A stretch of 64,000 bases of DNA from Diplonema papillatum (GCA_030068145.1 JAPJBO010000373.1:1-64000), one strand, 5' to 3'. Counted from the stretch's first letter, positions 41,455 through 52,966 are shown. Made by a program: numbers and translations. The notes: generated from the sequence alone by a model not told the origin.

Positions 41455-41760
41455 TCAGGTCACCCATTTTGATGCAGCCTGTTGTCGTCGGCGATCAAAA
41501 TGCTAAGAAGCTGCGGCGAGTATTTTCATCGCACGCCTTCGTTTAGCGAATCTTGTGAGCAATACGCGCTTGAAAGCCCAGCCCCACCAACAATTTACGT
41601 CTTTTAGGGCAGCAGACGCGTGTCATTATTGAAAAATGGCGGTTGGCGCGTGTTGTCGTGATGCAACTAGCTCGGCTTGAGTAAGGGTGTTGGAAACTGC
41701 AATGTGCTACGCCGGTCCATCCACTCCTGATAGACTGTGATAGACAGAAGAAAGCAGCTT

Positions 41761-41881
41761 CAGGCAATTCTATGCAGCTCTAGGGGATAGGGATGGGCCT
41801 GATCGACTGTGGTGGACCTCGATTCGCTACAGTGAACAGCGGCAGGCAATTCAATGCAGTTCCAGGAGATAGGGATGGACC
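41761..41881 (+). repeat. Direct repeat pair, 81 bases apart
   Basis: GGCAATTCTATGCAGCTCTA then GGATAGGGATGGGCC (41763-41799) recurs as GGCAATTCAATGCAGTTCCA then GGATAGGGATGGACC (41844-41882). A reverse-complement relative is near 51605-51630, and pieces occur at 56560-56640. Confidence 0.8.
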
Positions 41882-43045
41882 GGCTTGTGGACGGTCTCGG
41901 GTGGGTTCGGGTGGTTTGTTTCAAGGTTTCACCGAGCCCTCGCTCGGAAGAAAGGACGTTTTGACAACGTCTACAAACAAGTACAGGACTCAGTCTCGAG
42001 CCGAGCGGCCGACAACCGGCACGCAGCGGCCCGCGAGAAGGAGTTGGTCGGCAAGCTCGACAAAGCCGAGAAGGTCGCTCACCACTGGTGCACGAAGGCG
42101 GCCCAGCTCGAGGCGGAAAACAAGCACCTGCAGCACCAGGTGCACGAGCACCAGCTCCTGAAGATGCGGCACCTCGAGTACATCGCGCAGCAGGAAGCGT
42201 CCCGGAGCAAGCAGCTCTTCGCGATGTACGAGAGCGAGAAGAACCGTTCTGACGCGCTGCACCGCCAACTCTCCGTCGCACGGACGTCGGTCGCCCGAGA
42301 AAGTGTCAACGGGTTCCCCGGGCTGGGCGTGGGCGAGGGAGTGGAACCGGACGCCCGCATCCCCGCATTGGCGACCCCGCAAACCCGCCTTCCCGCCTCC
42401 GTCAAGATAGAAGAAATCGACGGCATGACCGAGCTCGGAGGGGACCCTTTCTTCCCTTCGGCCGGCGGCGCCGGCTTCAACCGATTCGACCCGTTCCTGC
42501 TGTACGAAGGCGCCGACCGCGCCGCCTCGCTGCCGGCGGCGGGCAAGAAAGCCCAGTCGTCGCGCTCCGAGGGAAGCGAGAGCTCACCGGGCGAAAGCGC
42601 CGAGGACGAAGCCCAGGCGGACAAGCAGCGCAAGCTGGCCTCGGTCCGCCGGGAGCTCGAGTCCCTGATGCCGAAGTGGACCGCGAAGGACGAGCGCACG
42701 GTGGCCAGCTACCTGGTGCCCGCCCTCGTGCGGTGCGGAAGCGACAAGGCCGCGCAGGGCAAGGCTTTCGAAAAAGCCGGGAAGCTCACCGCCCACGACA
42801 GCGCGAGTGTGCTTAACCGGTTCTGGGCCGACCCGCAGCGCATGGCTGCCGCCATCGGGAACCCCAATGCAGCCCTGCCGCCCCGCACGTCCCGCCGGTG
42901 GACTGCTGACGAGCTCAAACTCAGCCAGCGCATCAGCGAGTTGTTGCGGTTCGTGAAGGAACCCGAGCTCGTGAAGCTGGGGCGCGTCGTACTGAGTGAG
43001 TCGACAGGCAGGTCGCTCACAGCCGCCGGCTCGAAGCTGTGGTAA
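41873..43045 (+). CDS. Coiled-coil protein of unknown family, 5' exon missing
   Basis: The frame is open from 41873 to a TAA at 43043. No ATG precedes the first helix, so translation must enter through a splice acceptor, for example after CAAG or GGAAG between 41925 and 41952, or use a distant start. Roughly the first 120 residues form a long coiled coil (HAAAREKELVGKLDKAEKVA and AQLEAENKHLQHQVHEHQLL). A low-complexity, Pro/Gly/Ser-rich middle follows, then a basic C-terminal half with helices (KLASVRRELESLMPKWTAKD and RRWTADELKLSQRISELLRF). GC-rich third positions support real coding. No family was recognised. It lies 0.4 kb after the retrotransposon, which may have inserted in its 5' intron. 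Confidence 0.7.
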   Translation, partial: GWTGLWTVSGGFGWFVSRFHRALARKKGRFDNVYKQVQDSVSSRAADNRHAAAREKELVGKLDKAEKVAHHWCTKAAQLEAENKHLQHQVHEHQLLKMRHLEYIAQQEASRSKQLFAMYESEKNRSDALHRQLSVARTSVARESVNGFPGLGVGEGVEPDARIPALATPQTRLPASVKIEEIDGMTELGGDPFFPSAGGAGFNRFDPFLLYEGADRAASLPAAGKKAQSSRSEGSESSPGESAEDEAQADKQRKLASVRRELESLMPKWTAKDERTVASYLVPALVRCGSDKAAQGKAFEKAGKLTAHDSASVLNRFWADPQRMAAAIGNPNAALPPRTSRRWTADELKLSQRISELLRFVKEPELVKLGRVVLSESTGRSLTAAGSKLW

Positions 43046-43545
43046 ACTCGCCTTGCTAAGGAAGGAGACCCCTGTTTGGCAGGTAGAGAGGCCGAGGAAG
43101 CGATTTCCCCAATGCCTCCAATCATTCGATTCGCCTGGCTTGACTCGTGTTTCGGCTCTAGCTGCCCTGAGGAAAGTTTTGGAGTGAACCAGCTACTAAG
43201 CCTCACGCCTATTCATCACCTGTAGCCACTGCACAAACGCCAGGCTGCAGACTCAAACTCAACGAGGTCTTCTTCTCGCTTGGAGAACGTCACCGAGTAT
43301 AGGTGAAGTGCATGACCTCCTGTTTTGACTGCACGCACCGGACAAGCGCCGGACTCTTGCGCCCGAAAGGCGTTCGATAGCCCATGTTTGCCCACGTATG
43401 TCGCGTATGTGCGGGCTCGCCGGTTGATCTACCCCTCTTTCCATATTTGGGATAAACATGCATTGGAAAGTCCTCCAGTGCAGCGGGGACGCTTTGAGGA
43501 GGGTTGCCCCGATCGAATGCATTGCACACTCAGGCGTCTCCTATC

Positions 43546-43858
43546 GGCGGAACGGAAGATAGATCTTCCGTCCCGCCCCATGTTTGCCCACATATCAGCC
43601 CGCACAAAACGCAGGCAACCCAGGTTCCCTTGAACTCTCAGATGTAAAAGCCGCAGACCAAGTGCTTGGGGGAGTTCTTAGATCCCGAAAGCCGGAAACA
43701 TCCCACACCCCCCGTCCACCCTTCTCCCAAGAGCTCTCATGTACATCGTTGCTTTTGCCATTTTTCACGATTGCATCCAAAAGACATGGCCATATCGTGG
43801 AGGACCCAGGTACGCGACATATGTGGGCAAAAATGGGGCGGAACGGAAGATAGATCTT
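43546..43858. repeat. Inverted repeat pair with a palindromic end
   Basis: The right arm at 43817-43858 (CATATGTGGGCAAAAATGGG, then GCGGAACGGAAGAT) is the inverse of 43561-43596. The left arm starts in a 32-base palindrome, GGCGGAACGGAAGAT followed by AGATCTTCCGTCCCGCC (43546-43577). A third, partial copy of the arm lies at 43381-43410 (CCCATGTTTGCCCACGTATG). The 220-base interior has no gene. The structure is MITE-like or a palindromic satellite. Confidence 0.75.
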
Positions 43859-44368
43859 AAAAAGTGTCGATGTGCAAAAGAAACGGTGGGAGGGGCGAGG
43901 AGGGTTTGGCATCCCGCCATTACGGTGAGATTTTCTGGTCGGTCCGACCAAAAAAGCGTGCGTGTGTAGTTCCCGATTTGAGTTGATCCGACGCGTTCGT
44001 TGTGCTGCGAAAGACTTGGACACACGAGCTGTCTCTGAGGCTATCGTGCGCCTTCTAGCCTGCATCACTGTGCGCTTAAAGCGTCCGATGCTGTCCTATC
44101 GGTGACTCGTTTGCCCGTTTCATGCGATTACGTATGCACCAAGCGGCAACCCGTGACCTGCCCCTCAGACCGTGTGGTTCGCAGTTCTTGAGGTTACCCC
44201 AGGCTCCAGTCTGGCATGCCGATGAGTACCATACCATGCACACCATGCACACCATGCCAGCCTTCGATGTTCACAAATGGCGGCCTTCTCGAGTTTACCT
44301 ACAAAGCAGGTGCTCATCTGAAAGAAAAGATCAAGAAGAACACCCAACACCCACACACAAGAACCACC

Positions 44369-45514
44369 ATGTCGCAGATTCAACAAAACCAAGCTGCGGA
44401 GGTAGCGAGCCTGCTGAGCAAGCCGAAGTGCGGGCACAACCAGTGGGACAAGATCCGTGTGTCGAAGGGAGTCATCAGCCTGCGATGCCGGACCTGTTTG
44501 AAGCAGTGGCGCGCGAACGTGAGCCAAGTGTGGGCGGTCAAGTGCGACGCGTTCCAGAAGGACACCGGGTGCCACGCCCCGAACTGCACGAAGCTCCACA
44601 TCCACTGCAAGAAGCTCACCCTCGCCGAGCGGGTCACTCTGCACGGCGCCGCGGTCCTCGACAAAATCAAGACAAAGTCCCTCCCGGCCGACGTGCTGGC
44701 CGGCGTCATCGAGGCGCAAGGCTCCAGCCAGCAGCCGCAGCCGACCGCCCCCGCGCCGTGCGCGACGGCCCCGCCGGCGGAACACACACCGGTCTCCCAG
44801 CAAGACAACCGCGCGGCAGCCCCGCAGCAAGGCTCTATCCAGCAGCAGCAGCAGGTTCTCTCCCCGTACCGGCACCTCGCGTACGCTCAGCCGGTTCCCA
44901 TGCAGCAGGCGCAGAATGCTCCGCCCGCGTACACCATGGTGCCTGTGTACGCCTTTCCCCAGGACACGCGCATGCAGGCGTACAGCGTGATGCCAAACGT
45001 CCACGTCTGCCGGGCGCCAGCACCTGCCATGCAGCAGTGCTTTGTATCGTCGGCGGGCAACCTCGTGCAGGTCGTGTACACACAGCCGGTGAACCAACAC
45101 CCGCCTGCTTTCGCCGGAGCGCAGAACCCGAACCAGACCCAGCACCAGGGCCAAGGACTCAACCAAGGCCAAGGGCCCCTGCGGCCCGCTGTCGTTGTAG
45201 CGGCAGCGGCTGAGAAGCAGGCGGCGGGCCCGGTGGCGGCGCAGCGCGGGTCGCCGAGGAACCGCGAGACCGAGAAGGAGAGCGCGGCCAGCAGCTGCAG
45301 CACCAACGAGGACTCTGTCGGCTACGACGCGCCCCTGGTGTCGGTGAAGGCGGACAGCGACGACGACAAGGCGCGCGCGCTCCGCGCCGCGGCCGCCGCC
45401 GGCGGCTGCAAGCTGCGCCGCACGCGCCACGCGGCCGAGCCCAACCCGGACTACGACCTCCGCGCCCTCGAGCTGCAGCTCCAGCGCTACAGGGGCGCCG
45501 ACGTGTCGGCGTGA
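44369..45514 (+). CDS. CCCH-type zinc-finger protein with Gln/Pro-rich tail
   Basis: A 381-residue protein from the ATG at 44369, which follows an A/C-rich leader (ACCACC before ATG). The frame is open upstream to about 44216, but that part looks non-coding. Residues 21-43 hold CGHNQWD and LRCRTCLKQW, a probable Cys/His zinc module. Residues 59-77 give C-x8-C-x4-C-x3-H (CDAFQKDTGC, then CTKLH), a near-canonical CCCH finger of the RNA-binding kind, followed by KKLTLAERVTLHG. The rest is Gln-, Pro- and Ala-rich and disordered, with an acidic-Ser patch (DSVGYDA, KADSDDDK) and a final basic helix. I infer a cytoplasmic or nuclear mRNA-binding regulator. The double-finger core recurs in protist proteins of unknown role, as far as I can recall. 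Confidence 0.75.
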   Translation: MSQIQQNQAAEVASLLSKPKCGHNQWDKIRVSKGVISLRCRTCLKQWRANVSQVWAVKCDAFQKDTGCHAPNCTKLHIHCKKLTLAERVTLHGAAVLDKIKTKSLPADVLAGVIEAQGSSQQPQPTAPAPCATAPPAEHTPVSQQDNRAAAPQQGSIQQQQQVLSPYRHLAYAQPVPMQQAQNAPPAYTMVPVYAFPQDTRMQAYSVMPNVHVCRAPAPAMQQCFVSSAGNLVQVVYTQPVNQHPPAFAGAQNPNQTQHQGQGLNQGQGPLRPAVVVAAAAEKQAAGPVAAQRGSPRNRETEKESAASSCSTNEDSVGYDAPLVSVKADSDDDKARALRAAAAAGGCKLRRTRHAAEPNPDYDLRALELQLQRYRGADVSA

Positions 45515-45550
45515 GCCTGCCACAACTCACCAGCAACGCTCCGGGCTCGT

Positions 45551-45625
45551 TGCAAAAAAAAGAAAAAGAAAAGAAGAAGAATAAGATCGCCCGAAAACAC
45601 ACACACACACACTCACACACACAAT
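45551..45625. repeat. A-rich and CA-rich low-complexity tract
   Basis: Follows the stop of the zinc-finger gene by 37 bases: AAAGAAAAAG-type purine run, then ACACACACAC runs. It may be part of the 3' untranslated region. Confidence 0.75.
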
Positions 45626-46286
45626 ACCCCCGGACACGTGCTGTGGTCAGCAACATGCAAATCACGAAGAAGGAAGCCAATGCCAGTAGTTCCGTTTACG
45701 TCGCAACCACCACGAGCGGCCGGCTGGTGCATCGGCAGTAACGTAAGTGCATTGCGCAACTGGGCTAGACTCCGCTCAGGGGTTACCCATTACTGAGATC
45801 ACACACACAAAAAAAAAAAAAAAGAACTAATACGAACGGTCGACAGACAGCGAACTGACGTTCGTTGCACAGAGCGTTGCTCAGGGTAGTCAAAGGCCTG
45901 ACAATCACACCGAAGCAACAAACTTACGACGTTGGTCGTCGGAAACACGCGCGAATGACGTTCACTGATAAGAAACCAGTCTGAAAAAAGGGACGGCTCA
46001 TCCAAAACAACACCCGCCGGCACGAGGAGGCGGGAATGGGGAGGGGGGGAAATCAAACTGCCGTGGGCCGGGCTCTGACACTTGCTGTCATCGGAGGGAA
46101 AAAGAGAACGCTCTCCACAAATTCGATGAAAGAACAAAAAGGCTCCCGGGAAAATAGGAGCGCTCGACAGGGGTCCAAGTGGCCACTTCTTCCACAAAGC
46201 TATTCTACACTCTACTCTACTTAGAGCCATGGTGCGAACAATGGACCGATACGGTTTACAGGGCAACTCCTGCTCAACTTGTAAGA

Positions 46287-47018
46287 CGTGGGGAGCCCAA
46301 GAACACTCACCTAACCTGGCGAGAACTTGGTGTCGGTCACAAATTGTTTCGAACCTGACTCGCCAAAGCGACCAAGTAAGGTGTACACGAAAGAAGCCAT
46401 GCATGCCCCCCCAAACCCACCCGTAATAGCTTTAAAAGAACCCATTCGACGAAAGTCACCCGGAGACTCTAAAATCCCGGATTCTCAAGCGAACTATAAC
46501 TCTACAAAAAGAGAAGAAGGCAAAAATAAAAAGGCAAAAAGCATCGTCCCACGATGGTTTTGGCAAGACATTCCGATACCACCGCGTAACGCTGATGAGA
46601 TGTAGGTGCCGTGGTTTTGTGGTCAGCTGTTTCAGACGGCCTGCGGGAGAAATGATTACCTCCCCTCAAAGAGACAAGGTGGCCCTCCACGAAAATGGAG
46701 CCTACCTGCCACCTAGATACCTGGGACGAGTCTGTCGTGCTGGCGGGGAAAGAAGCGTTCATTTCTTTAAATTTTCTCTTTGTTGCTTCTTTTCTTGTTT
46801 TTGCAACCCTTGCGCAGCAAGAAAAAAGAGAAAAAGGGGGAGCCCAAGAGCACTCACCTATCCTGGCGAGAACTTGGACTCGCCTAAGCGAGCAAGTATA
46901 GTGTACACGAAAGAAGCCATGCATGCCCCCCCAAACCCTAGCTTTAAAAGAGCCCCATTCGACGAAGGTCACCCGGAGACTCTAAAATCCCGGATTCTCA
47001 AGCGAGCTATGACTCTAA
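46287..47018 (+). repeat. Direct repeat, two arms of about 180-220 bases
   Basis: The arm at 46287-46505 and that at 46838-47018 share TGGCGAGAACTTGG, GTACACGAAAGAAGCCATGC, the AGCTTTAAAAGA block and GGAGACTCTAAAATCCCGGA. The first arm has small insertions. The 330 bases between are unrelated. No coding function. Confidence 0.85.
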
Positions 47019-47019
47019 A

Positions 47020-49419
47020 AATAACATGACTCACAGAATTCGGGGGTGGTGGGATGATTTACGTTGGCTGCCACAGAGGTTGGTCGATCGTGGTCGTGGA
47101 GAATCTCTGGCATCATCACTTCTTAAGGAAGAAGCTGCAACTGAACGACGGAAGGAAGGCACGCACCTTCTCTCTGTGTCTCTCTCGGAAAAGGTCAGCG
47201 CGGAGCGATGACCACGAGAACGCATGCAGGCGGGGAGAGGCCTGGGACTGCGAAGGCGTGACTACCTCCGCCTTGTCCCTCCCAGTGAGCCGCCCTTGCT
47301 AGCCCGGCCCACCTCACGGTTGCCACTGTGACTTGACTAGCTCTATCTCTTCTCTCGCACATCAACATCCGCCCTGCGTGCACGTATTGCGGGCATGGCG
47401 AAAGTTATTGGAGAGGTTCCAGAGCGAACGTCCACGCACGAACGAACAACACCATAGATGGCCACTGACACTCTTATGCTCGTGCATCCACTGTACCCGC
47501 TTTTTGTCCCTGAGAACCCGGAGTTTCTGTTGAAGCAGGCTTCCACCTTAAAAGCGGATACCCGCCTCCCTGGGGGTTTTGAACGGCGACCGGCCGGGGC
47601 CCTGTAACAGAGCCCCTGGCAACCAAAAAAGAAGAAAAAGTCACAATCAAAAGAAAGGTCCACACCTGCACGACCAAGCGTTCATTGTCAACATAAATAC
47701 GAACTTTCACTCTAAAAAGGCAAAATAAATGACGAGGAAGATCGCTCCCTTCGAAAAAGCTGGGAACGTACGATCTCCGGCGCCCGGCGGCATTTCCAAA
47801 AGAAGAACCCGCAAGGAAGAAAAAGAAGGTTGGATCCTCAAGAAGCGAACTGTGACTCAACTGACTTACACAGTTTCAATTGTGAGGCGAATCCTCACAT
47901 ATGGAAAAAAAAGAAAACGGAAAAAAAAGGAGCCCAGTACGAGCTGCTGTTGTTGACCAAAAAAGATCTGGGGAGGTGAACTGGTGTCACATCCTCTAGT
48001 CCACCTTGGAAAACGGAAAATCCAAAAGAAATATGGGTCGATTTAAAAAAAGGCGGGGGGGGGGGGCGGGGGTTCACTTCTGGTCGGGTTTTTTGCTTCC
48101 CGTTGATGTGTTCACCCAGCTCAGACACAAGGAATCGTCCCAGAAAGTTGTTTTAGGAGGTATTCTGACCATATACTTGGAGAAGCCATCAACAAAACAT
48201 GAAAACAGCCCCCACCATGGTGAATTCACCCTATTTTGAATTGCCGCTGCGCGGGGCCTGAGTCATCAATAATAAGCCAAGGAAGGACGCGATCTGAAAC
48301 ACGAGGGTCGCGTCTGGTGCAGTCAGCCGGGGTCCAACCCACTGCACCGGATGGGCACGGTGCAACAGCGAACAGAGACTTTCTTCTCCATTCGCAAACA
48401 TTTTTCGACGTATTTTTTAGTACCAGCAATCTTACGGCATTGTGCAGGCTGAAAAGACGTAGGCAGCGGCTTGGTTGATCAGAGTTCCTACCTACCCCTC
48501 GTGGTAACCTACAAATTACCCGGACTTTTGTACCCCGGAGACTTCGAAATTTCACAATAATTACAGCGAATGAACAATGCCGAAGATTGCATCTCCGGCT
48601 CAGTTCACATGTCTGTGCTCCACATGAAGATCTCGGCAACTCAACAAGCAAACGGAAAATGTGTAGCTGACCCAACCTTGGCCCATCGACTTGGCACCAC
48701 CAGCGGGTTGGTCCAGTCTGACACTTGTCGGCGGGAAAAAGATGAAATCGTGAGCATCTTTTTGCGGCCCGCACCGCGCTTTCGACGGAACGACCCTGGT
48801 TGTTGTGAGGCGACCGGAAACTCCTCGGAGAGGTGGTCCCTGCACTCCAACTCGTCTCTCTCTCCCTGTCTCTCTCTCTTTTTTTAATTTTAATTTTTTT
48901 AAATCTTCATTATGATCGGAGATCTTTGAAGATTAATATACCCGACGAATACCGAACACTTGCACAAGGTTGATAAACCCGTCGCTATCCCGAAAACAGC
49001 GTAACTTCACCCCTCTCGTGATGGGCTCACATATTCGCAAGGTGGCTCACGCATCTGCTGAGTTGCAGCCCGCAGAATGGTGAACGTCGCAGGCTGTTTA
49101 TGAGAAAGGTCCGCCGCGCGCAATGGCGTCTGCTGCGGCGATGTTTCACGGAGCGGACTGGATCCGCACCCGCAGTCATATGCATGACGAAGTCCACCTG
49201 GAGGAGCTTACAATCGTGGGGGGGGGAACGCGTACGCAAGTGCGAGGAAGCACACTAGCGCGACGCAGGTCACACCAAAACTGGGATGGGGGGAACCCTC
49301 TACGGCTACATAGTCAGACGCGGCAAGGGCCTGATTAATACCGAAGGAATTCTCCCCGTCTTGTTTTCCTTTTTGTTTTACATAACACAAAGAACAGAAG
49401 AAGAAGGAAACAGAACCAC
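47020..49419. other. Intergenic, no gene seen
   Basis: No supported gene. GT-, purine- and G-runs are frequent (for example poly-G at 48055-48071). A CT-rich and T-rich tract lies at 48850-48900. Confidence 0.5.
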
Positions 49420-49865
49420 GTGTTGAACGGACGTGAGGTCAGGCGAGTCTACCCCTGCACGACAAATCACACAAACACAACAGGTCAAAGTCCTGAGTGA
49501 GAAAACAAGACGCGGTGGTGTAAGCGAAGAACAAATCAGATTCTGTTCTACCTCTATATTTCCTCCCTTCCATTCGGAGTCGAAGCAGCTACGTCGAGTA
49601 TTTTTTAAATTAAAGTCTCTCGGAGTCTCCAGAACTTTTCCGGAACAACGGTTGCACGTGCAAGAGAAAGCGAAGCCCATCACCAACTCTAAGAATCCAG
49701 GAACCCCACGAGAGAGGTTCGTACCCTGTACCTACCCCCCGTGTTAGTGTCGCCTCCGTTTAGCCCTTGTCAGTGTCGCCTTTTTCCCTGAAAACGCGTC
49801 AGTTGATGGCGATCGCCCGTTACTCGTTTATCAGTGCACGCCCAACTCCGGAAATGCTCTTAGGA
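49420..49865 (+). repeat. Interspersed repeat family D, copy 1
   Basis: Begins ACGTGTTGAACGGACGTGAG and continues with ACAGGTCAAAGTCCTGAGTG, CCTCTATATTTCCTCCCTTC and GTCGAGTATTTT. The 3' part has TTTTCCGGAACAACGGTTGC, CACGAGAGAGGTTCGTACCC and CCCAACTCCGGAAATGCTC. It runs into a family C-like core at 49868. Confidence 0.85.
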
Positions 49866-50091
49866 TCTGCTTTGTCGGAAGTATTCGCGTAGGCCGCCAG
49901 TTGCAAAAAAAAGACTTCAAAGAAAGGAGGGGACTCCCACGAATAATAATACAACACCAACGAAAGAAAGCACCAGGCGGCCCCTCCGAGTTTTTCTCTC
50001 CTGAGTATTTTTCAGTCGAAAACATCCACGCGGACCCAGGCTGACCCCACAGGAAATTACACGGTGTAGGAGTACTTCTATTCCGTGTTGG

Positions 50092-50158
50092 TCCGACGGA
50101 ATCTCATGATGTTATGTCCGACGGAATCCCATGATGTGATGTCCGACGGAATGCAATG
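50092..50158. repeat. Tandem TCCGACGGAAT repeat, three units of about 24 bases
   Basis: GTCCGACGGAATCTCATGAT, GTCCGACGGAATCCCATGAT and a shorter third unit, separated by GTTAT / GTGAT. Confidence 0.85.
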
Positions 50159-50275
50159 TGAGGTAGTACTGAGTGGAACACAATTCCGGAACTAGCTGCG
50201 GATCTCCCGCTTCTTCGTATATTGGTTCAGGTCCGTATCTCCGGAGTGTTCGTTTTTTCCCTCCCGTATCTCCGC

Positions 50276-50276
<1 letters not shown>

Positions 50277-50329
<53 letters not shown>
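50277..50329. repeat. CT microsatellite
   Basis: About 24 CT units. It generates spurious Ser-Leu and Glu-Arg frames on the two strands. Confidence 0.95.
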
Positions 50330-50334
50330 ATACC

Positions 50335-51150
50335 CACGCTCTCCCATTCGAGTTTAACCTTTGGCTTGCCGATTCCGCGATTCCGTGCAGACTCGGAGAA
50401 GCAACGACATGAGCATGCCTCCGTTGCATTTCCATCATGCAGAGAAAAGCGGATTTGGGGAAGGTAGGAGTGGGGTAGGGGCGCACCATAAACGGCGGCT
50501 TGATCTCTTCAAAGCGCTTATTCGTACTAGTAAAGGGGGTGGGGGGTCGAATGATAACACCTGTGTTTTTATTCGATTTGTCGAATACTGAAAGAAGTTC
50601 CGGGTAGCTGAGCAGTAGCAGGATTAAGTAGTGCCTACTAGTGGTTGTGTTTTTAGGCAGCCAGACGTGTGCCAAAGAACTGTTATGATTCGACCCCTCC
50701 CCTTCAGTAGTAGTCTGGGCCGGCCATTGACGTCACTGTGAATGCTAAACCGTGAAAAGGATGGCTTAAAAAAAAGTTTAGGATGCAAGAATCCGCTAGA
50801 ATGCGAGTCCTCCCCTCTCCAGCGTTTCGTGGGGTTTGGCGCAAACGAGCTTCTGGCTTCCTCGTTTCGAGACACCAGTCAGAAGCTGCATGCTGTCGAC
50901 ATGGTGAAAGAGGGCGTTACGCCGTAGAAAAGTGAAGGAAAATAAATGCGGGTATGGACCCCCGCTTTTATTATAAGGGGCGCTCGCTTTCTTGCCCGCG
51001 TGGGGGTCTGCTGAATGTTCTTCTCTGAGTGGCATTCAGAGGCCACGCGCCCTCACCTCTTTCCCCTGCAGCCTCTTGATGGCACCAAACCCCCGGGAAC
51101 AGCACCACCCCCTGGACCCGCATTAGCGCTGGTGTTTTCCGCAAGGTACA
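50335..51150. other. Intergenic, no gene seen
   Basis: No convincing frame on either strand. Confidence 0.5.
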
Positions 51151-51156
51151 GATGAT

Positions 51157-51440
51157 TTTTACACAAGCGCCAGCTTGAAAGGAAATGCTCGACGATGCTG
51201 CCCGACAACGAACCGAAGGGATCCCAAGTGCTGCAACTACCGAACCACGTGTTGAACGGACGTGAGGTCATGCGGGTCTACCCCTACACGACAAATCACA
51301 CAAACACAACAGGTCAAAGTCCTGAGTGAGAAAACAACACACAGTGGTGTAAGCGAAGAACAATAATTGTATTGTATTTGCCCTTACCTCTATATTTCCT
51401 CCCTTCCATTCAGAGTCGAAGCGGCTACGTCGAGTATTTT
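51157..51440 (+). repeat. Interspersed repeat family D, copy 2 with its 5' part
   Basis: Starts TTTTTACACAAGCGCCAGCT, GAAAGGAAATGCTCGACGAT and GGGATCCCAAGTGCTG, then the ACGTGTTGAACGGACGTGAG block. Matches 55624-55918 closely over 285 bases, but breaks off after GTCGAGTATTTT. Confidence 0.88.
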
Positions 51441-52557
51441 CTCCTGCCCTCGTTCATCCCTCCGCGGAATCAAGATGGAGGCATGCCAAGTGCCTCTGGC
51501 TTGTTCCGGGCTACGATGGCACGTAAACCAAGCCTGTCCACCCGCATCTCCGCCAACAACTGCCTCAATCGCCTGGCGTTGTCTATCACGATGTACCATC
51601 GGTCTATCAGGTCCATCCCTATTCCCTAGAGTTTCAAACGGCTGCTGTGGGATGCGTCCATAAGTTTGGAGCTGAGGCGACGTTTTTGTCGCAGGGTTCG
51701 GAAGGAAAACGGATGGAAAATGCGTTTACTGGCCATCGTAACCCTGGCGGGGAGGGGGGGGGGGCAGCGATAGAGTGTAGGTCCGACGAAATCACGGCAA
51801 AGGTCGTCGGAAAAGGCACAGATAGAATGTGTTTCCTTATCTTTTCTCAAAACCTAAAACCTGAAGCTGAACAGGTGAAAAAAGGAAGGTTCTCTAGCAT
51901 GCGTGTCTTCCACCCCCTTTTTCCGCAAATCCTGCGTGGACTCGCAGCTGGCCGATGCTACCGCAAAGTGCCAGTGGGTTCCTATGCTTGCCTTTCATCC
52001 CTTTGCGGCAAGACGAAGGCATGCCAAGTGCCTCCGGCTTGTTCCTGAGGAAGCAAGCAGGAAAATCACGGAAACTTGCAGCAAGCATCGGCGAAGTCAG
52101 CAAGAGAGGGCATACCCGCTTTTCTTCTTTTTCTCTCTTACCACCCTGCCTGCATACTGCAGTTCACCGCGGGAATGGCTCACGTTTCTTTTCAACTCCC
52201 GGCATCCGCGGGTGGAAAGCAGCCGGGCCTACTTTTGTTCCCTGCCACAACTTGCCACTCTTTTCTCGGGAAGAGAAAGAATCCCGGAAGTCCTTGAAAA
52301 GCGTGCAGACAAGCCTTTCAAGCGAAAAATTATTATATTATATATTATATAAGAGTAAAAAGGAGAAGCGTGTCACCAAAAAGTCCCTTGCCAAACAAAC
52401 AAAGGTCGCAAGACACCAAACTGATCGTCCCTCGGGATCGAGAGCAACAGAAAGAAAAATTCGAACATCCCCGCACCCCCCGGTTGTCTCAAAAGGCACC
52501 GTTCGAGTCAGAAGTAGTCTGCGCTTCAGTATTTCCTTACGTTCTACTTCTTCTTTG
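51441..52557. other. Intergenic, with a small reiterated motif
   Basis: GGCATGCCAAGTGCCTC followed by GGCTTGTTCC occurs at 51480 and 52018, again at 54157, and in weak form near 59605. Frames across this stretch are otherwise unremarkable. Confidence 0.5.
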
Positions 52558-52640
52558 AGTATAAGCGCCGGCTTTGTAGGGAATCCTCGAGGAGGCCGCC
52601 GGTTGCGCATTCCAAAGGCGGCAGAGTGGGGTCCCCAGTC
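52558..52640 (+). repeat. Interspersed repeat family C, copy
   Basis: AGTATAAGCGCCGGCTTTGT, then AGGGAATCCTCGAGGAGGCC and GCCGGTTGCGCATTCCAAAG. Confidence 0.75.
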
Positions 52641-52966
52641 ATGCCGATGGCCCCAAGAGGTGAAACCCCACCTCAATACCACCGAGAGACACCAACACCT
52701 GGCAAGAGCAAGCATGTCACAACCGTGTCTGAAAGGTGAAATGAGAGGCATCGGCTCACTGGGAAGTCCCCAGCCTCCAACGAAATGCGCACCCCTGTCG
52801 CGCCTCTGAGCTTTCCTTTTTCATGATATCAAACGCGTTTGTCATTGCTAAAAAAATGACGGTTTGGCAGCGTATCGTGGGTGTCTAGCTTCAAGCATGA
52901 GACTACACATGCGCGCCCAAACAATCCTTCTTGTCTTAACGGTACATTTGTTGCATATGTACTGGG

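Noticed and set aside
44122..45213. Overlapping + frame across the zinc-finger gene
   Set aside because: Arg/Pro-rich shadow without domains; the frame from 44369 contains the ordered Cys/His pattern.
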